A DNA stretch of 64,000 bases from Macrostomum hystrix (Eukaryota > Platyhelminthes > Macrostomidae). Where the stretch lies: contig CATNEN010000003.1 in the NCBI GenBank assembly GCA_950097015.1, positions 16,042,501 to 16,106,500 of the forward strand, given 5' to 3'. Position numbers and translations under genes: made by a program. Shown here in pieces: positions 1 to 10,506 of the stretch. How positions within the stretch are numbered: position 1 is the stretch's first letter; each line of letters starts with the position of its first letter. The notes under the pieces were generated by a model. That model ran no database searches. It saw only the letters and a list, made by a program, of their open reading frames with translations, and had not been told where the DNA came from.

Positions 1-130
1 CAATCAGCGAGCGCCGATTAGACACTAAAACAAAGATTATGCATAGATATTTGTTGCATATAAAAGAAAATATAAAAATATTTCACGCGCTAGTCTGATT
101 TGACCAATGAAGCCCTTTTAAAATTATAAA

Positions 131-196
131 TAACCTGCTTGATTAAACGTCTGAATTAAAAGACATTGAATTTTTGCCAGTTTAACAGTTCTTTTG
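131..196 (+). repeat. Short inverted repeat, left copy
   Basis: About 66 bp here recur as the reverse complement at 9427-9492, with only a few mismatches in the last third. The repeat stops where gypsy integrase sequence begins. It could be a remnant of a small TIR element or a filler duplication; no transposase is attached. Confidence 0.6.
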
Positions 197-198
197 TT

Positions 199-730
199 CC
201 AGCGGCAGGTCCAGGACGTCATCCCCAGCGTGCAACAGCGACGCCAGCAGCCGCGCAACCTGGCGTCCATCAGGGCCCGCGACAACGACGCCAAGCAGCG
301 GATGGCCCGGTACGCCGACGACCGCCGAAGGGCCGCAAGCCACGACATTAGAGCCGGCGACTCGGTGCTACGCAGGCGGCGACCAGCGGCCAAGACAAAG
401 ACACCCTTCGAGCCGGAGCCCTGGACCATCGACGAGGTAAAGGGCGACTCCCTGGTGCTGAGCAGAGGGCGCCAGACCTGCATGCGCCACATCACGGTTC
501 TAAGGCACCTGCCCGCAATCGAGCAGCCACCGACGCCACCGCCACCAGCCGGGTCTACGCCACCAGTGGAGCCACCAGCGGCAGCGGCACCACCAGCGGC
601 ACCAGAGGCGCCTACAGCGCTGCTACCGGCGCCACCCCAGGCGCAGCCACGGACGGCGGGAGGCCGTGCATCGCCGCCGAACGTCTCGAGGTGCCCCCTG
701 CCGCGCGCGTGCAAAACCAGTCGACTGTGA
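199..730 (+). pseudogene. Ty3/gypsy pol, C-terminal end of integrase
   Basis: This open frame matches the tail that follows the integrase catalytic core in Ty3/gypsy polyproteins. It has the block ARDNDAKQRMARYADDRRR, then a short SH3-like stretch (AGDSVLRRRRP, PFEPEPWTIDEVKGDSLVLSRG), then a proline/alanine-rich tail from about residue 110. No catalytic D,D-35-E core, RT or protease lies upstream, so only the 3' end of the element is in the window. The frame probably runs in from upstream rather than starting at its first ATG. A polypurine tract and LTR start follow at 966-977, as expected for a gypsy 3' end. The extreme proline content of the tail is unusual. Confidence 0.75.
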
Positions 731-976
731 CTCTATTGCGAGTAAAACTGACCTGTGAAAGCACTCATCATCATGGTATTCAATATGCTGTCTCTTATCA
801 CTACTTCCGCATCATCGTTCAATACTCGTCATTCATTTGCCATGTTAACAATCTATTACTCACTAATTTTAAATCCCTGTTGGGGGTGGGAGCGCCTGTT
901 TTGCTTTATTCAGATTTCGTCTTTGTTGCCACCTTGCTCGTGTTAATCTCCCATTTTAATTTCATTTGGGGAAGGA

Positions 977-1212
977 TGTAAGGCTTGCGTACTGTGTACT
1001 TCGCTCCCTTTGTGTCTGGCCACTCCAGCCAATCAGCGCCTTACACGTGCGCTCAGCTATCATCTCTCACCTGCCGTACCCCCACCCCAAATTATCGATA
1101 CATCAAATATATAGTGTCGCCCGCTGGGCAGCGCTCAGTTGTGCGTTACTTTCGACTACTAACTAAAGTCTCTACAGAGCTCTTTTGGCATGGACACTGC
1201 TTTACACTTTGA
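977..1212 (+). mobile_element. Probable 3' LTR of the gypsy element (end approximate)
   Basis: A purine tract (TTGGGGAAGGA, 966-976) is followed directly by TGTAAGGCTTGCG, the usual polypurine tract to LTR junction. A TATA-like AAATATATAG lies at 1105-1114. The right edge is a guess near 1210, because the 5' LTR is outside the window and no second copy was found. Confidence 0.5.
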
Positions 1213-2059
1213 CAATCTTTTTTCTATGTTTCATTCGAGTTATTATATTGTTTCTTCTGCCTTTGTTAAGCCTTAGCCACGCACTATCGCAGCCTAAACC
1301 TTGATTGGAGATTGTTCATAGGGAATTCTCTATCAGTGCCATTAACAGTGTGCTGTAGAATTGGCTTGCGAACAAACTTTCCAACTGAATCATGGACATT
1401 AAGGTCCTTTTGTCTTAGTAAATCAATGAGTTCTTTCCACCCAGTTGGTTCACTGGTACGTTTCCTGTGCGCGAATGGAAGAGTAAAGCATGCAGTTTGA
1501 AATTTAGAGTAAAAAGAACACATTAAAACAAATATATCTTAGAAGTTTTGTTGTATGCTCACGAAAAAAACTGCACTATCCCATTAAAAAGAAACACTTA
1601 TTATAATTTAATAAAACATTTATTGCATAAGGCAAAGTATTGACCACAATCGTTATTGCTGCCATTGCGCTTCTGCTCAGAGAGAAGACCTTCGCGAAAG
1701 TCTTTGATGAACCTGTTCAAATATGCAGTAATTTATTCAAAAATGAAATACTGTGGAGCAAGATTTAGTTAGAAGTAGTTTGTAACATATATTTATGGAA
1801 CACGAAAATTATACGTAATACCCACGAACAACATTTACGTAAAATTTACGTTGAAAAAATCTACGTATATTTACGTAGATAAACCAAGCATACCAATTGG
1901 GCTGGTACATGGTAGTCTTCAAATCGTCAGGACAATCTTCAGCGAACAGAATTTCATCACACTTCATCTGCGCCTGTTTCATGGCCACATCAGTTACAGA
2001 TTCAGTGGGCTTTGCACTCTGTCTGCATTTCATAATCTGATTCCATAATTAAAACGATT
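1213..2059. other. Interval without a recognised gene
   Basis: Mostly AT-rich. Two minus-strand frames, 1284-1523 (79 codons) and 1809-2033 (74 codons), match nothing I recognise. They could be decayed flanking genes of the Polinton-like relic next door, since they share its strand. ACGTAAAT/ATTTACGT-type motifs repeat between 1810 and 1880. Confidence 0.4.
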
Positions 2060-2278
2060 TCATTGAATTTGTGCATTTGCCCTCCTCTTCTTCACAAGTT
2101 TCAGCAGAACTGGAAGAATCTTGACGAAAGCAGCAGTCAGCAAATCTGCAGCTTTTCTTTTCTTTGCAGGGATTCTGCGGATAATTTCCTTTGATTTTTC
2201 AAGTAGTCTTCTCTTGAGGTAATAGTGGTAAATGGTCTTGTAGTAGGTTGTGGCATGATTCAGCAAGGAAAATTCCAA
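2060..2278 (-). CDS. Small basic protein, possible Polinton-associated remnant
   Basis: A 72-codon minus-strand frame, very rich in lysine and arginine, with an amphipathic basic stretch (IIRRIPAKKRKAADLL, then an ILPVLLKLVKK helix). Polinton and adintovirus-like elements often carry a short basic protein of this type near their capsid or packaging genes. It lies about 50 bp downstream of the ATPase relic on the same strand. The family assignment is weak; it could also be a chance frame. Confidence 0.25.
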   Translation of the reverse strand: MEFSLLNHATTYYKTIYHYYLKRRLLEKSKEIIRRIPAKKRKAADLLTAAFVKILPVLLKLVKKRRANAQIQ

Positions 2279-2328
2279 CTTCTTTTGGTCTTTCTTTTAT
2301 TAACATGCGCTTCAGGCGAATAGTGAGG

Positions 2329-3086
2329 TCAGGACTTCAAACAAACTTCGATGGCAGTCAAACACTTCCAAAATGATTTTTTCTTTGTTTGAACGACTAG
2401 GATGAGCACAAGTGATCCATTCTTAAGCATAGACCAGATTGGGGCGCTGATTGGGCAGAACTCGCGCTCGGACTCGTAGCTCATCCGGGTGGACGGGTGG
2501 AAATCCAGAAACAGATGCCCCCTGCCCTGCGATGTGACATGCTTGAACACCGCAAGTAGAAAACTCGGCTTCTCGGGAAAGCACTGCCTGCCCAATGCGG
2601 AAATCGGCAGCTGATCTCTGGGGTTCTTCATGATCACGTAGTAGATGGCATTCAAACTCATCGTCCGGAAAACTCCTTTCCCTTGAAAAACATGTTCTGA
2701 GTCAGCATCAACATAAAGCATGGCAGATGATGGGCTATTTCAGTAAAGATATTTTGCACTGAAGTAGAACTTGAGCTTTCATCAATCAAATCGTCAAACA
2801 CAACCAGGTCATTGGGTCTGAGTGCTGTCTCAAAGTTGTAGGGGAATCTCTGCTGCAAGTGGACCCCAAGGCTGCTCAGCTCAGCATGCGGCGTCTGTAC
2901 CATAGTACAATAGTACCAGAGCACTCTGCCAGGTTGAATGTCGAATAGGAATTCCCTATACTGAATTAGATGCTTCACAAAGGTTGTCTTTCCCGGATTT
3001 GTGGGACCGCTGAGAATCATGCAGCTGACGTGACGCAGGCGAACATCGCAGCATGCTAGCTTTCTTTTGAGATTCCATCTGTACAA
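2329..3086 (-). pseudogene. Polinton/adintovirus-type packaging ATPase relic, frameshifted
   Basis: Two overlapping minus-strand frames (3086-2658 and 2721-2329) together cover most of an FtsK/A32-like DNA-packaging ATPase of the kind carried by Mavericks/Polintons. The first frame has a Walker A-like GPTNPGKTTF and a Walker B-like LVVFDDLID, then LTQNMFFKGK. The second continues with MSLNAIYYVIMKNPRDQ, the family's conserved SLN..Y.V..KNPRD block, and a downstream FLDFHP motif. A frame change near 2690, inside the segment where the frames overlap, breaks the gene. The glycine usual before Lys-Thr in the P-loop is kept, but Pro replaces the usual Ser/Gly before it. No DNA polymerase B, integrase or major capsid gene is visible nearby, so this is an isolated fragment. 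Confidence 0.7.
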
Positions 3087-3484
3087 TAGACTTTCAGAAT
3101 ATACTCAAGGCTTCTGGCTTTTTCTTAAGCCAACTTCAAATTGCCTGAGTACTTTACAAGTTACTGACTACTAAACGTCAATGGCGCAAACAAGGAATTT
3201 AGGAACATACCGTCGCTAATAAGCTTCCTCATAAGCTTATATGGAACTTTATTACACGTTGAAGAGCTTGTTTGGCTCTGTCTTCCAGTTTCTAGTCAAA
3301 TACGAGCGCTCGAAGTTTTGTACTTTATATTCTCCTGTTGCCTCCTATATATTGTTTACATACTTCAATTATAAGGTGATAAAGTTATAAGCTTCCAGTC
3401 ATGCGCAAATAAAAAAGTTCAATTGCTAGTTTGTTATATTTTCCGTCAAATAATTGTTTTCTGTAAACTTTATTAGTTTTGACA
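3087..3484. other. AT-rich interval, nothing recognised
   Basis: No gene. A short palindromic stretch, ATAAGCTTCCTCATAAGCTTAT, lies near 3219-3240. Confidence 0.4.
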
Positions 3485-4184
3485 TAGCTAGTCTATTCTA
3501 AAAGTCTTGCTTGTAGAATCCGCGGTTTTATTGAAGATTTAGTGCTGAAAACGAAAGTTACTGTATTTGCTTATAGTAGATTTTATGGAAATTGATTTAC
3601 CGATGGAGCTAATGGATCTCATCGCGATAAAATATATAATAATTATAAATATTGATTTCGTTCATTTTACGTTGAATAGATTTCTATAAGCTGCAGAAAT
3701 TGAGTGCTCTTTATTGCACAATTCAATTTGTTGTTACCGGCCTCCTTTGCAGACAGAAATGGGAGGTTCCTAACGGTGCCCACCGAGGCCTCACTTTTCG
3801 GCGAAAAAAAGGAGGGGGCCGTAATAATTGTATTGTTAGCAGGCTTTTTACCATAGATAAAAGATGAACACATCAGTCTATTTACATAGTCAAGCGCAGC
3901 CCCCGCTTGGGGTGTGGGAGCGAAAGCACCCCATATAACCATAGACTTTCAGAAAATGTTGAAGAGAAGCCCCATCAGTGAGAAAGCAGCGCTTGACTCA
4001 AATTTAAGCAATCGATAGTCTTGCCATAGACTATAATCGTCGTCAGGGAAGGTTTGAGACTTTTTATAAGAGAGCGAGTATAAGAAAGAAAAAAGACAGC
4101 AAATGATTAAATAAGAGAAAAGAAAATGCGGTCAATTCCAATTCTAAAAGAATCGAAGACGAGATTTCCGGACTTATTCAAGAG

Positions 4185-4394
4185 ATGTCGTTAATTGTGT
4201 TCAGCGACAACGTGCCTTCTGGAATTTCATCAAACACCGGTCTAACTGTGGAACAGACACAGGATCTAGAGGCTTTCGATAAGTGGCTACATGAGAGTGA
4301 CGACACGTCGAGTCTGGGTCGTCGAGTCTACTCGAGTCTACGTCGAGTCAGAGACAGGGGTGTGGGGCAGAGCCCCCACTTCGGGGTGCCATAG
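4185..4394 (+). CDS. Short frame with upstream TATA-like box, possible gag N-terminus
   Basis: A 69-codon frame starts at an ATG about 115 bp downstream of a TATA-like TTTTATAAGAG (about 4071-4081). The first 45 codons look protein-like, with an acidic composition (DLEAFDKWLHESDD). The rest is a TCGAGTCT repeat read as arginine- and serine-rich sequence. It lies in a segment absent from the other arm, so it is likely part of an insertion, perhaps the 5' end of a retroelement. I do not recognise the protein. Confidence 0.2.
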   Translation: MSLIVFSDNVPSGISSNTGLTVEQTQDLEAFDKWLHESDDTSSLGRRVYSSLRRVRDRGVGQSPHFGVP

Positions 4395-4511
4395 ACATTT
4401 TAGCCTCAGTAAGCCATTCCTATTGGTCAATGCCTTTTTCGGGTGGTTAATGGGTAATGGCTATCCATTTTCTCGACATGCGAAGCAAAGACGGGCTCTT
4501 GCTTCTACGCT

Positions 4512-4543
4512 ACGTACGCCGCACGTTTCCGTGCGGCGTACGT
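4512..4543. other. Perfect 14-bp stem hairpin
   Basis: ACGTACGCCGCACG at 4512-4525 and its exact reverse complement at 4530-4543 are separated by TTTC. The stem is GC-rich in an AT-rich setting. CTGA follows 13 nt later, a possible CTRR-type Helitron 3' end, but the base after it is C, not the expected T. The role is unknown. Confidence 0.8.
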
Positions 4544-5828
4544 TGACGATCGAGGACTGACATCGCAACTTGAGACAATACCGACTCGATATTTATGTCA
4601 CTATCTGCGCCTGTATTTTTCTGTGGTTAAAAAGGATGATGGAACGAAGCTCAGAAAGTACGGCATTCTGAGCTTCTTGTGATGCTGGTGCTTGTCTATG
4701 GCTAGGACCAAAAAATCGAGCTTCTGGCGATCCAGATATATTATTCATCCATGGTTGCTGCTAATATGTGACCAGAGCTTTCGGGCCGCAGCCGCACTGT
4801 CTATGGAAATGAAGATACGGAAATGTCTATGGCTGCATGCAGAGCGGCCCTTCCGCAGGCTCATGGTTAAAAGCAGGTCCTTCCACACCCCTTCTGCCAT
4901 AGACTATGAAGTTAGAGACAGGGCCCCTTTCAATTTCGAAGGTTTATGTGGGGTGACAAGGAAACTAGCAAACTTGTCTTTTCGTTTTTGCCCGGCCAAA
5001 CTGCTCGAACGACCTGCTTACAGTTTAATTGATTTCAGAGAGCCAAGAAAAAAATATTCATCAACTGCAATTCGAAGTATATATAAGTCAGCCTTTGTGT
5101 AAGCCCTCCATATGCGTAGGCTATATCTAAACAGGCTACCCATATACTATTGACATAAAGCTGCAGGATCTATTATTATATCAACAACGAGCATTCGTAT
5201 AGGATCTAATATATTTTATACGCAGCTGATAGCATTAAACTTGTAGAGATGACAATTATATTTTAATTAGAGAGAACTGATCCATACTTTTTGTATATCA
5301 GAGTGAACTGCGTACGCTATTATATGCACAGACCGATAATGATAGGGTCTATTGTATGTACGAAGACTGCATGGCCTATTATACTAACAGCCTGTAGGGC
5401 CTATTATATTGACAAAGCTTTTAGGGCCTACTATATTAACATACTTACACAGCCTATTTTGTCATCACAGGTCATCACAGGCTTTTTGTCAGTAAAATGT
5501 ATTTATAGAAAGCTATAACAAGACTGAAAATTCTAATCACTTTTGGCAAATATAGGTATGATAAGAAGCAACTTACAGTGTGTTACTTACTTGATAAAGA
5601 AAATATACTTTTCATCGCAAATTGTATCTAGCTGCCTAGCAGTAGCAGTCAAGTCAAGTTAACTGGTTTGCTATATTCAATTCTGGTAGATAAACAAAAT
5701 AGAATTTTTTTACAACCTGTGTGCGCAATAAAGGTTTGAAGTTATGAGCATATATTATAAAAACTATTTTAATACTCGTACGTTTATGTTGTACTGAGCA
5801 GACTAAGCATAATTTACCTTATTTTAAG

Positions 5829-6107
5829 CAGGGACCACTATAAAGCACTTTAAAAAGAAGATGGACGGGACACGTCGTTTCTAGTTTTATAAATTTTATT
5901 ATTATTTTCTGAATTTTTCATGCTTTTCACATAAAATGTTGATAACTTATTATTGGAAGCACATCCAATGCTGTTCTTTTGATAAATTTTGATAAAATGT
6001 TATCAACAGTTTATGTCAGAATCAAGAAAAATGTCTATGTTGTTAGTGCATTTACAGTAAATTTTCGCGGACACAAAGTGTCCAATCCGTCTTCTCTGTG
6101 GTCCTTG
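5829..6107. mobile_element. P-element-type MITE, 279 bp
   Basis: The left end begins CAGGGACCAC with GATGGACGGGACACGTCG just inside. The right end, read inward, begins CAAGGACCACAGAGAAGACGG. These match the termini of the two P-like elements at 18771-28280 and 21473-26485. The flanks are ATTTTAAG (5821-5828) and ATTTTAAC (6108-6115), a near-perfect 8-bp target duplication. There is no coding capacity. It lies about 210 bp upstream of the plus-strand Ig gene. Confidence 0.75.
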
Positions 6108-6320
6108 ATTTTAACTTGCAATGTAAATGCATAATTTTAATACAACATCAAGTTTATAGCACTCGCCTTAATTGTTGCTAGCTTGTAAGTAGCAGAAGTA
6201 TCTAATGGAGCAGTTTTATCATTTTCATTTCTATTCATATTTGCGCATTCCTATTGCCTTTTTTCAGCATTACTAAAAATAGCAAAAAGGTAAATTAAGG
6301 ACGTAATCAAGCCACTTGCC

Positions 6321-7584
6321 ATGTCTCTGCTTACACAGTGTATTTTGGTGACAGTTACGTCATTTGCTTTATTTAAAAGTGAGTCAGTTTTTATTAATTA
6401 AATGGCCAGTTATAAGAAATAATGAATGTCATGAACTCAGTCATAAATGTGAATTCATTTATTAGGGTCAGGAAGACAACTTTTGATCATAGCTTGTTAT
6501 AAATTTAGGCTCCTCAAGTCAGCAAGTGACAATGAAGGTGGAGCCAGGTTTAGCCGTCACTGGAAATCGAGTTAGCTTCAACTGCTCTGGTCCGGCACCA
6601 AACACAGATTCGGCTGCTGTCTACTACACTCTGATGCTTGGAACTAAGGTAGTTGCTGATGTTCAGTACAATTGTCAGAAAAAGAAATTTCTCTTCAAGC
6701 AATGTAAATTAGCTGGATGCAACACAGATGAAACTACATGCGATTCTTTGATTATCAAAGACGTCCTGGCACAGCGAGACACCATGCAGGGAGATTACTA
6801 TTGCAAGGTGGAGCAACTTAGCCAGAGCATTAGATTTATCCAATTTCCAACATCCTCGCACGTCCGTCTAACTGTTGGCGATAAAACTCCACCGATATGC
6901 GAATTCCGCATTCTCAACAAGGAAACTAGCATTGAGATTGCCAACGGAACTGAGGTGAGATAAATTAATGAGCTTGTGTGATACCTGTTATTACTTCCCC
7001 CTTTGCTCTGTGTTAGTTTACACTCGTTCGCTCTCTTACTCTGCTTTCTCTATCCCTATATGTGTTCAACTATTTAGCTAACCCTTACTTCTCTCTCCTC
7101 TCCCTCGTATCTGATTGGCTAGCTGTTTGTATGACTTTCCACCCCCTCATCTTCATATCTTACCCCCTGTCCCGACTTTACTCCTGTTACATACAAGACA
7201 CAATGTGAGTGTAGTGTCACTGCCTAAAGATAGTCAGGACAGATGTACTGACACCATCAAACTCAAATACTCTTACCCACCTGTCGTATCTGCCAGCTGG
7301 CGGCTGACACCAAATGATGAGTTTCCCCCACCTCCCCACCTGTCTTAACTGCCAGCTGGCGGCTGGCACCAGCATTAACATCCGGTGCGAGACGCTAAAG
7401 GTCACACCAGAGCCCAGCTTCGTAGTGAGCATCAGCGGCCGAGAGAACAGCACAAATCTCACAGTTGGCTACGCGGTGGAATTTGACGATACAATGCCAA
7501 GAGAGCCGATTGTTACCTTCCGCTGCGAGGTGTTTAACGGATTCGGCGAGAGGCAGACAAAACAGATTGTACTACTGGCTACTT
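6321..7584 (+). CDS. Two-Ig-domain receptor-like gene, exons 1-3 (paralogue, possibly truncated)
   Basis: Exon 1 (6321-6378) encodes a hydrophobic signal peptide, MSLLTQCILVTVTSFALFK, and ends at GTGAGT in phase 1. Exon 2 (6509-6954), after a TTTAG acceptor, is an Ig V-like domain with six or more cysteines and the YxC-type motif GDYYCKVE. It ends in phase 0 at GTGAGA. Exon 3 (7356-7584) is a second Ig-like domain (FRCEVFNGFGE) ending in phase 1 at GTGAGT. These exons are paralogous to the first exons of the minus-strand gene at 43633, and closer to its copy A than to B or C. No copy of the third Ig exon was found downstream. A decayed transmembrane exon lies at 8861. If spliced to it, the frame would give a 275-residue protein ending early, without a membrane span: a secreted form, or simply a pseudogene. 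Confidence 0.7.
7280..7361 (+). repeat. Duplicated splice-acceptor repeat, two copies
   Basis: The stretch around CTGCCAGCTGGCGGCTG occurs twice, about 59 bp apart, ahead of the second Ig exon. The last copy supplies the acceptor. The minus-strand gene has three or four copies at the matching place. Confidence 0.75.
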
Positions 7585-8860
7585 GTGAGTGTCGAGTGGG
7601 GGGTCGCTGGTTTGAATCTTCAAGCCAAAGTAATATGCTCTTTCAAATTCTGACCAAGAGTTCGATTCAGAGGTACTGAATTGAAACCTTTATCTCCGAA
7701 TTTCCAAGTGCATTAATTCACCCAGATAGGATAGAAATTTTGGTGAAACTCCGCCCAAATATCAGGTAATAAAATTTGCAGGTAATAGAATCTTTATATA
7801 ACATAATATTCAGGTCATGAAATCTTTAGGTAGTTTAATATTTTGGTAAACGAGTCTTTAGGTAGTGAAATCTTCAGGTAATTAACAAATAACCTGAAAA
7901 ACCAGCAAATAACTAAAGCCCCAAAGCAGCAGAGAACTAATGTCCCCTTAGATATCTAATGCTTTTCCACAAAAAGCTGCCATGCAATTTATTTGATATC
8001 TCATACTGCTATCCATTGACATCTAGCGCTAAAATATCCTTTACTTTCATGTTCTGCTTCGAATTATTATGCTTTCAAAATATAAAAAACTGTAATTGCT
8101 TCAATTCCCTGCTTGAAAGCACGCTAAAATTTAGAAGAACAATGTTATTTGCTCTAATTAAATTATTTTCTCCTAGTTTTTAATCTAATAAAAACTAGAT
8201 TGAAAATCTAATAAAAACTGCAAAACATTGATTGCAGCAATGCTCGAAACACTATTATTTAGTTTTTTTAGAAAGGCCGCTAGGCCTAACACTTAAGGTT
8301 TGCAGCAATGCTCAATAATATTTCATTGGTTTTAGTATCGAATAATGCTAAAAGCTACGTACACGCTAATTAAACAGCCACTTTCATTTTGCTTTCGCTT
8401 CTTATTATAGTCAATCAATTTGAATTGGATTTTTTCAGATTACTCGTGAGATTTTTTAATGGTGAATTGAATTAAGTTAAAGACGACAGATTGCTCTTTG
8501 ATTAGAAAAAATCTCTAACGCTTGATTGTCTTTTAAGCTTCAGCTTTTGTACAAGCTTTGTGTTTTTCTTGCCTGTTTAGGTAAGTGACTTAATTAGGCA
8601 GTGCAGAAAGGCACTTGACTTTTTGTCTGCTGTGTTTTGCTTGTGTAGTAGCTTATTTAAATTTCTCTTTTTATCTTTACTATCTGCCCCTCCCATCTTC
8701 TTTACTTCTTTACCTCTCTTCCTCCCTACCTCTCCCATCTTGCTCTCCCTTCCTCTCTCCGTTGTACTACTCAACTTTTAGTTGTGATCCTGTTAATAGG
8801 CAAGTAAAGTTTTATATATTTTATTCAAAAATTTCCTTCGATTTTGGCCTAATTTCGCAG
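7585..8860. other. Intron or 3' region of the plus-strand Ig gene
   Basis: No Ig3 exon is recognisable. A tRNA-SINE-like stretch follows the Ig2 donor site. Degenerate repeats built on CAGGTAATAAAATCTTTAGGTAGT run from about 7760 to 7890. A pyrimidine-rich tract runs from about 8660 to 8775. The short open frames here have no protein-like character. Confidence 0.5.
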
Positions 8861-8955
8861 CTAAAATCTCGACCAGACGTCTGCCAAACCGGCAAAACTC
8901 GACTATGATGACCACTGGCACGCTGGCATATAGTGATTTTGGCAATTCTGGCTAA
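8861..8955 (+). pseudogene. Decayed transmembrane exon of the Ig family
   Basis: The junction AATTTCGCAG|CTAAAATC and the 30 bases before it match the acceptor ahead of the transmembrane exon of the minus-strand gene (29049). Inside, AAAACTC.ACTA, TGATGAC and GTGATTTTG.CAATT also match that exon in order. A local duplication (CTGGCACGCTGGCA) adds about 10 nt, shifts the frame and brings a stop at 8953-8955 before the hydrophobic span. The plus-strand gene has therefore lost its anchor, or encodes a secreted product. The homology was judged by eye. Confidence 0.45.
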
Positions 8956-9426
8956 TCTACTGGAATCGATGTGTATTAACAATCGCAAGCATACCATAAC
9001 CCATACATACCTAAACAATTGGAGCTTATGTCATGACTTGTGAGTTTCTAATACTCGTACAAGGCTTTTCAGTTATCAGTAAGGCACTCGTTTTTATAAT
9101 TAAAATGTCAAAGCCTGTAAAGTTGGGAGTGTTGCGTTTATCTATAAGTGTTTTAGAGTTTATCGTACATTTAAGTAAACTAATATAATATATATTGTCT
9201 AGATGGTGTAAACTAGGTTTTGTATTGTACGTGAAGCAAACGCGGCTAACAATTATCTAACTGTTTGTAACCGTTGTGCTAGATTTAACTAGCATTCTGT
9301 TGGATGAACATGTATGGATTGTTGCATTTTATTACCTAATCAAAAAGCAAACCCGTTATTCGATAAAGTGTCTGTTAATGTTTCTTTTGTGGTACTTGTG
9401 GTGAAATAATTTGGCATCTTGCAAGT

Positions 9427-9492
9427 AAAAAGAACTCTTGAACCGGAAAAAATTCAATGTCTTTTAATTCAGACGTTTAATCAAGCAGGTTA
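9427..9492 (-). repeat. Short inverted repeat, right copy
   Basis: Reverse complement of 131-196. The pair brackets the gypsy tail, the Polinton relic and the left Ig gene. Confidence 0.6.
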
Positions 9493-10484
9493 TTATATTA
9501 TATTTCCGTTTTTTGTTATGGCGCATGTTGGCTAACTGGCCTGAATAATTCCTCTGTCCTTATTCAAAATTTACAATCCGTCTAATATATTAGGCAGGGT
9601 AGCGATAATACACGGCAAATATTACGTTAATTGCTAATTATCATGACTTTACTATACTGTGTATAATTTAAATATTAGACACGTGAAGCAATTTAAAAAG
9701 CCATTTGAAAATCCAAAAAGCTACCTAACGAAATTACCTGCCTCTAGTGACGTCTAGTCTTCGATTAGCCCTATATGTCTTCTAGCTGTCTTGCTTATGA
9801 CAAAATAAAAAGCAGCAAACAATTGTTTTTAGTACCTATACTAGTGCTAGCAGTAATTTATTTCATTTGACAGCTTTAACGTATTCAACTTGAAGATTGC
9901 ATGTAAAATAGATTTTTGTAGTTAACATAAACATAGCAATGTGCATGCAACTTTCTTTACATTACAAGATATAATATTTGCTTTTTTGTAGGCCTAATTT
10001 TCATAATTAGCATAAGCGTCAGTAAGTGTATTTATTTATTATAGCCATGGCCTCTTCCACTTAAAGGCCTAAAGGCCTTATAGCTTCTGATAAGTTCCTT
10101 GTTTCTCGTTAAGGAATTTATCACTTCCAGCAACTGCTGGGTGCCCCAATTAATACGAAATTGGCAAAAGTTGTAGATCTTACCTTCTTTAGATTAGTTG
10201 TTCTCTTGTCTCTCTTTGGTTGCTGCAGGCTTTGATATTCTGGCTTTGTTTGGCTTCTGGTTGCCCTTCAGTTACCTGGATCGTTCGAATACTCTTTTAT
10301 TCTCTTTGTTTCTGTTGCAGTTACAACGGACCAATAGTAATTATTGAACCTAGGTTGGGTGCTGTGTCTTCCTGACTTCGATTTGTCGTTGACGTCGATT
10401 AACCAATAGTCACTTGTGGAGTGTGTTCCTTCTTGCCAGCTTTGGTAGGTTCTCCATGTAATCACACGTCTGTATTTATAGAGA

Positions 10485-10506
10485 ATCGAACCCTCTCGGG
10501 TTCGAT
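10485..10506. other. 9-bp stem hairpin
   Basis: ATCGAACCC, loop TCTC, GGGTTCGAT. The stem resembles a tRNA T-arm sequence, but no tRNA could be folded around it. Confidence 0.6.

Larger units (their letters stand above)
3485..5470 (+). repeat. Left arm of the large inverted duplication (upstream flank)
   Basis: Long stretches match the reverse complement of 44880-46685: 3485-3610 against 46570-46685, 3660-3735 against about 45595-45670, and 4750-5460 against 44880-45600. The match ends abruptly near 3490. Between the matching blocks the arms have diverged by insertions (3940-4690 here, 45670-46500 there). Degenerate repeats built on AGGGCCTATTATATT lie at 5375-5460 and in the other arm at 44930-45020. 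With the Ig genes further in, this shows that a gene plus its 5' flank was duplicated in inverted orientation. Confidence 0.8.

Noticed and set aside
8577-9018. Short frames on both strands near the decayed membrane exon
   Set aside because: They run through pyrimidine-rich intron sequence and show no domain.
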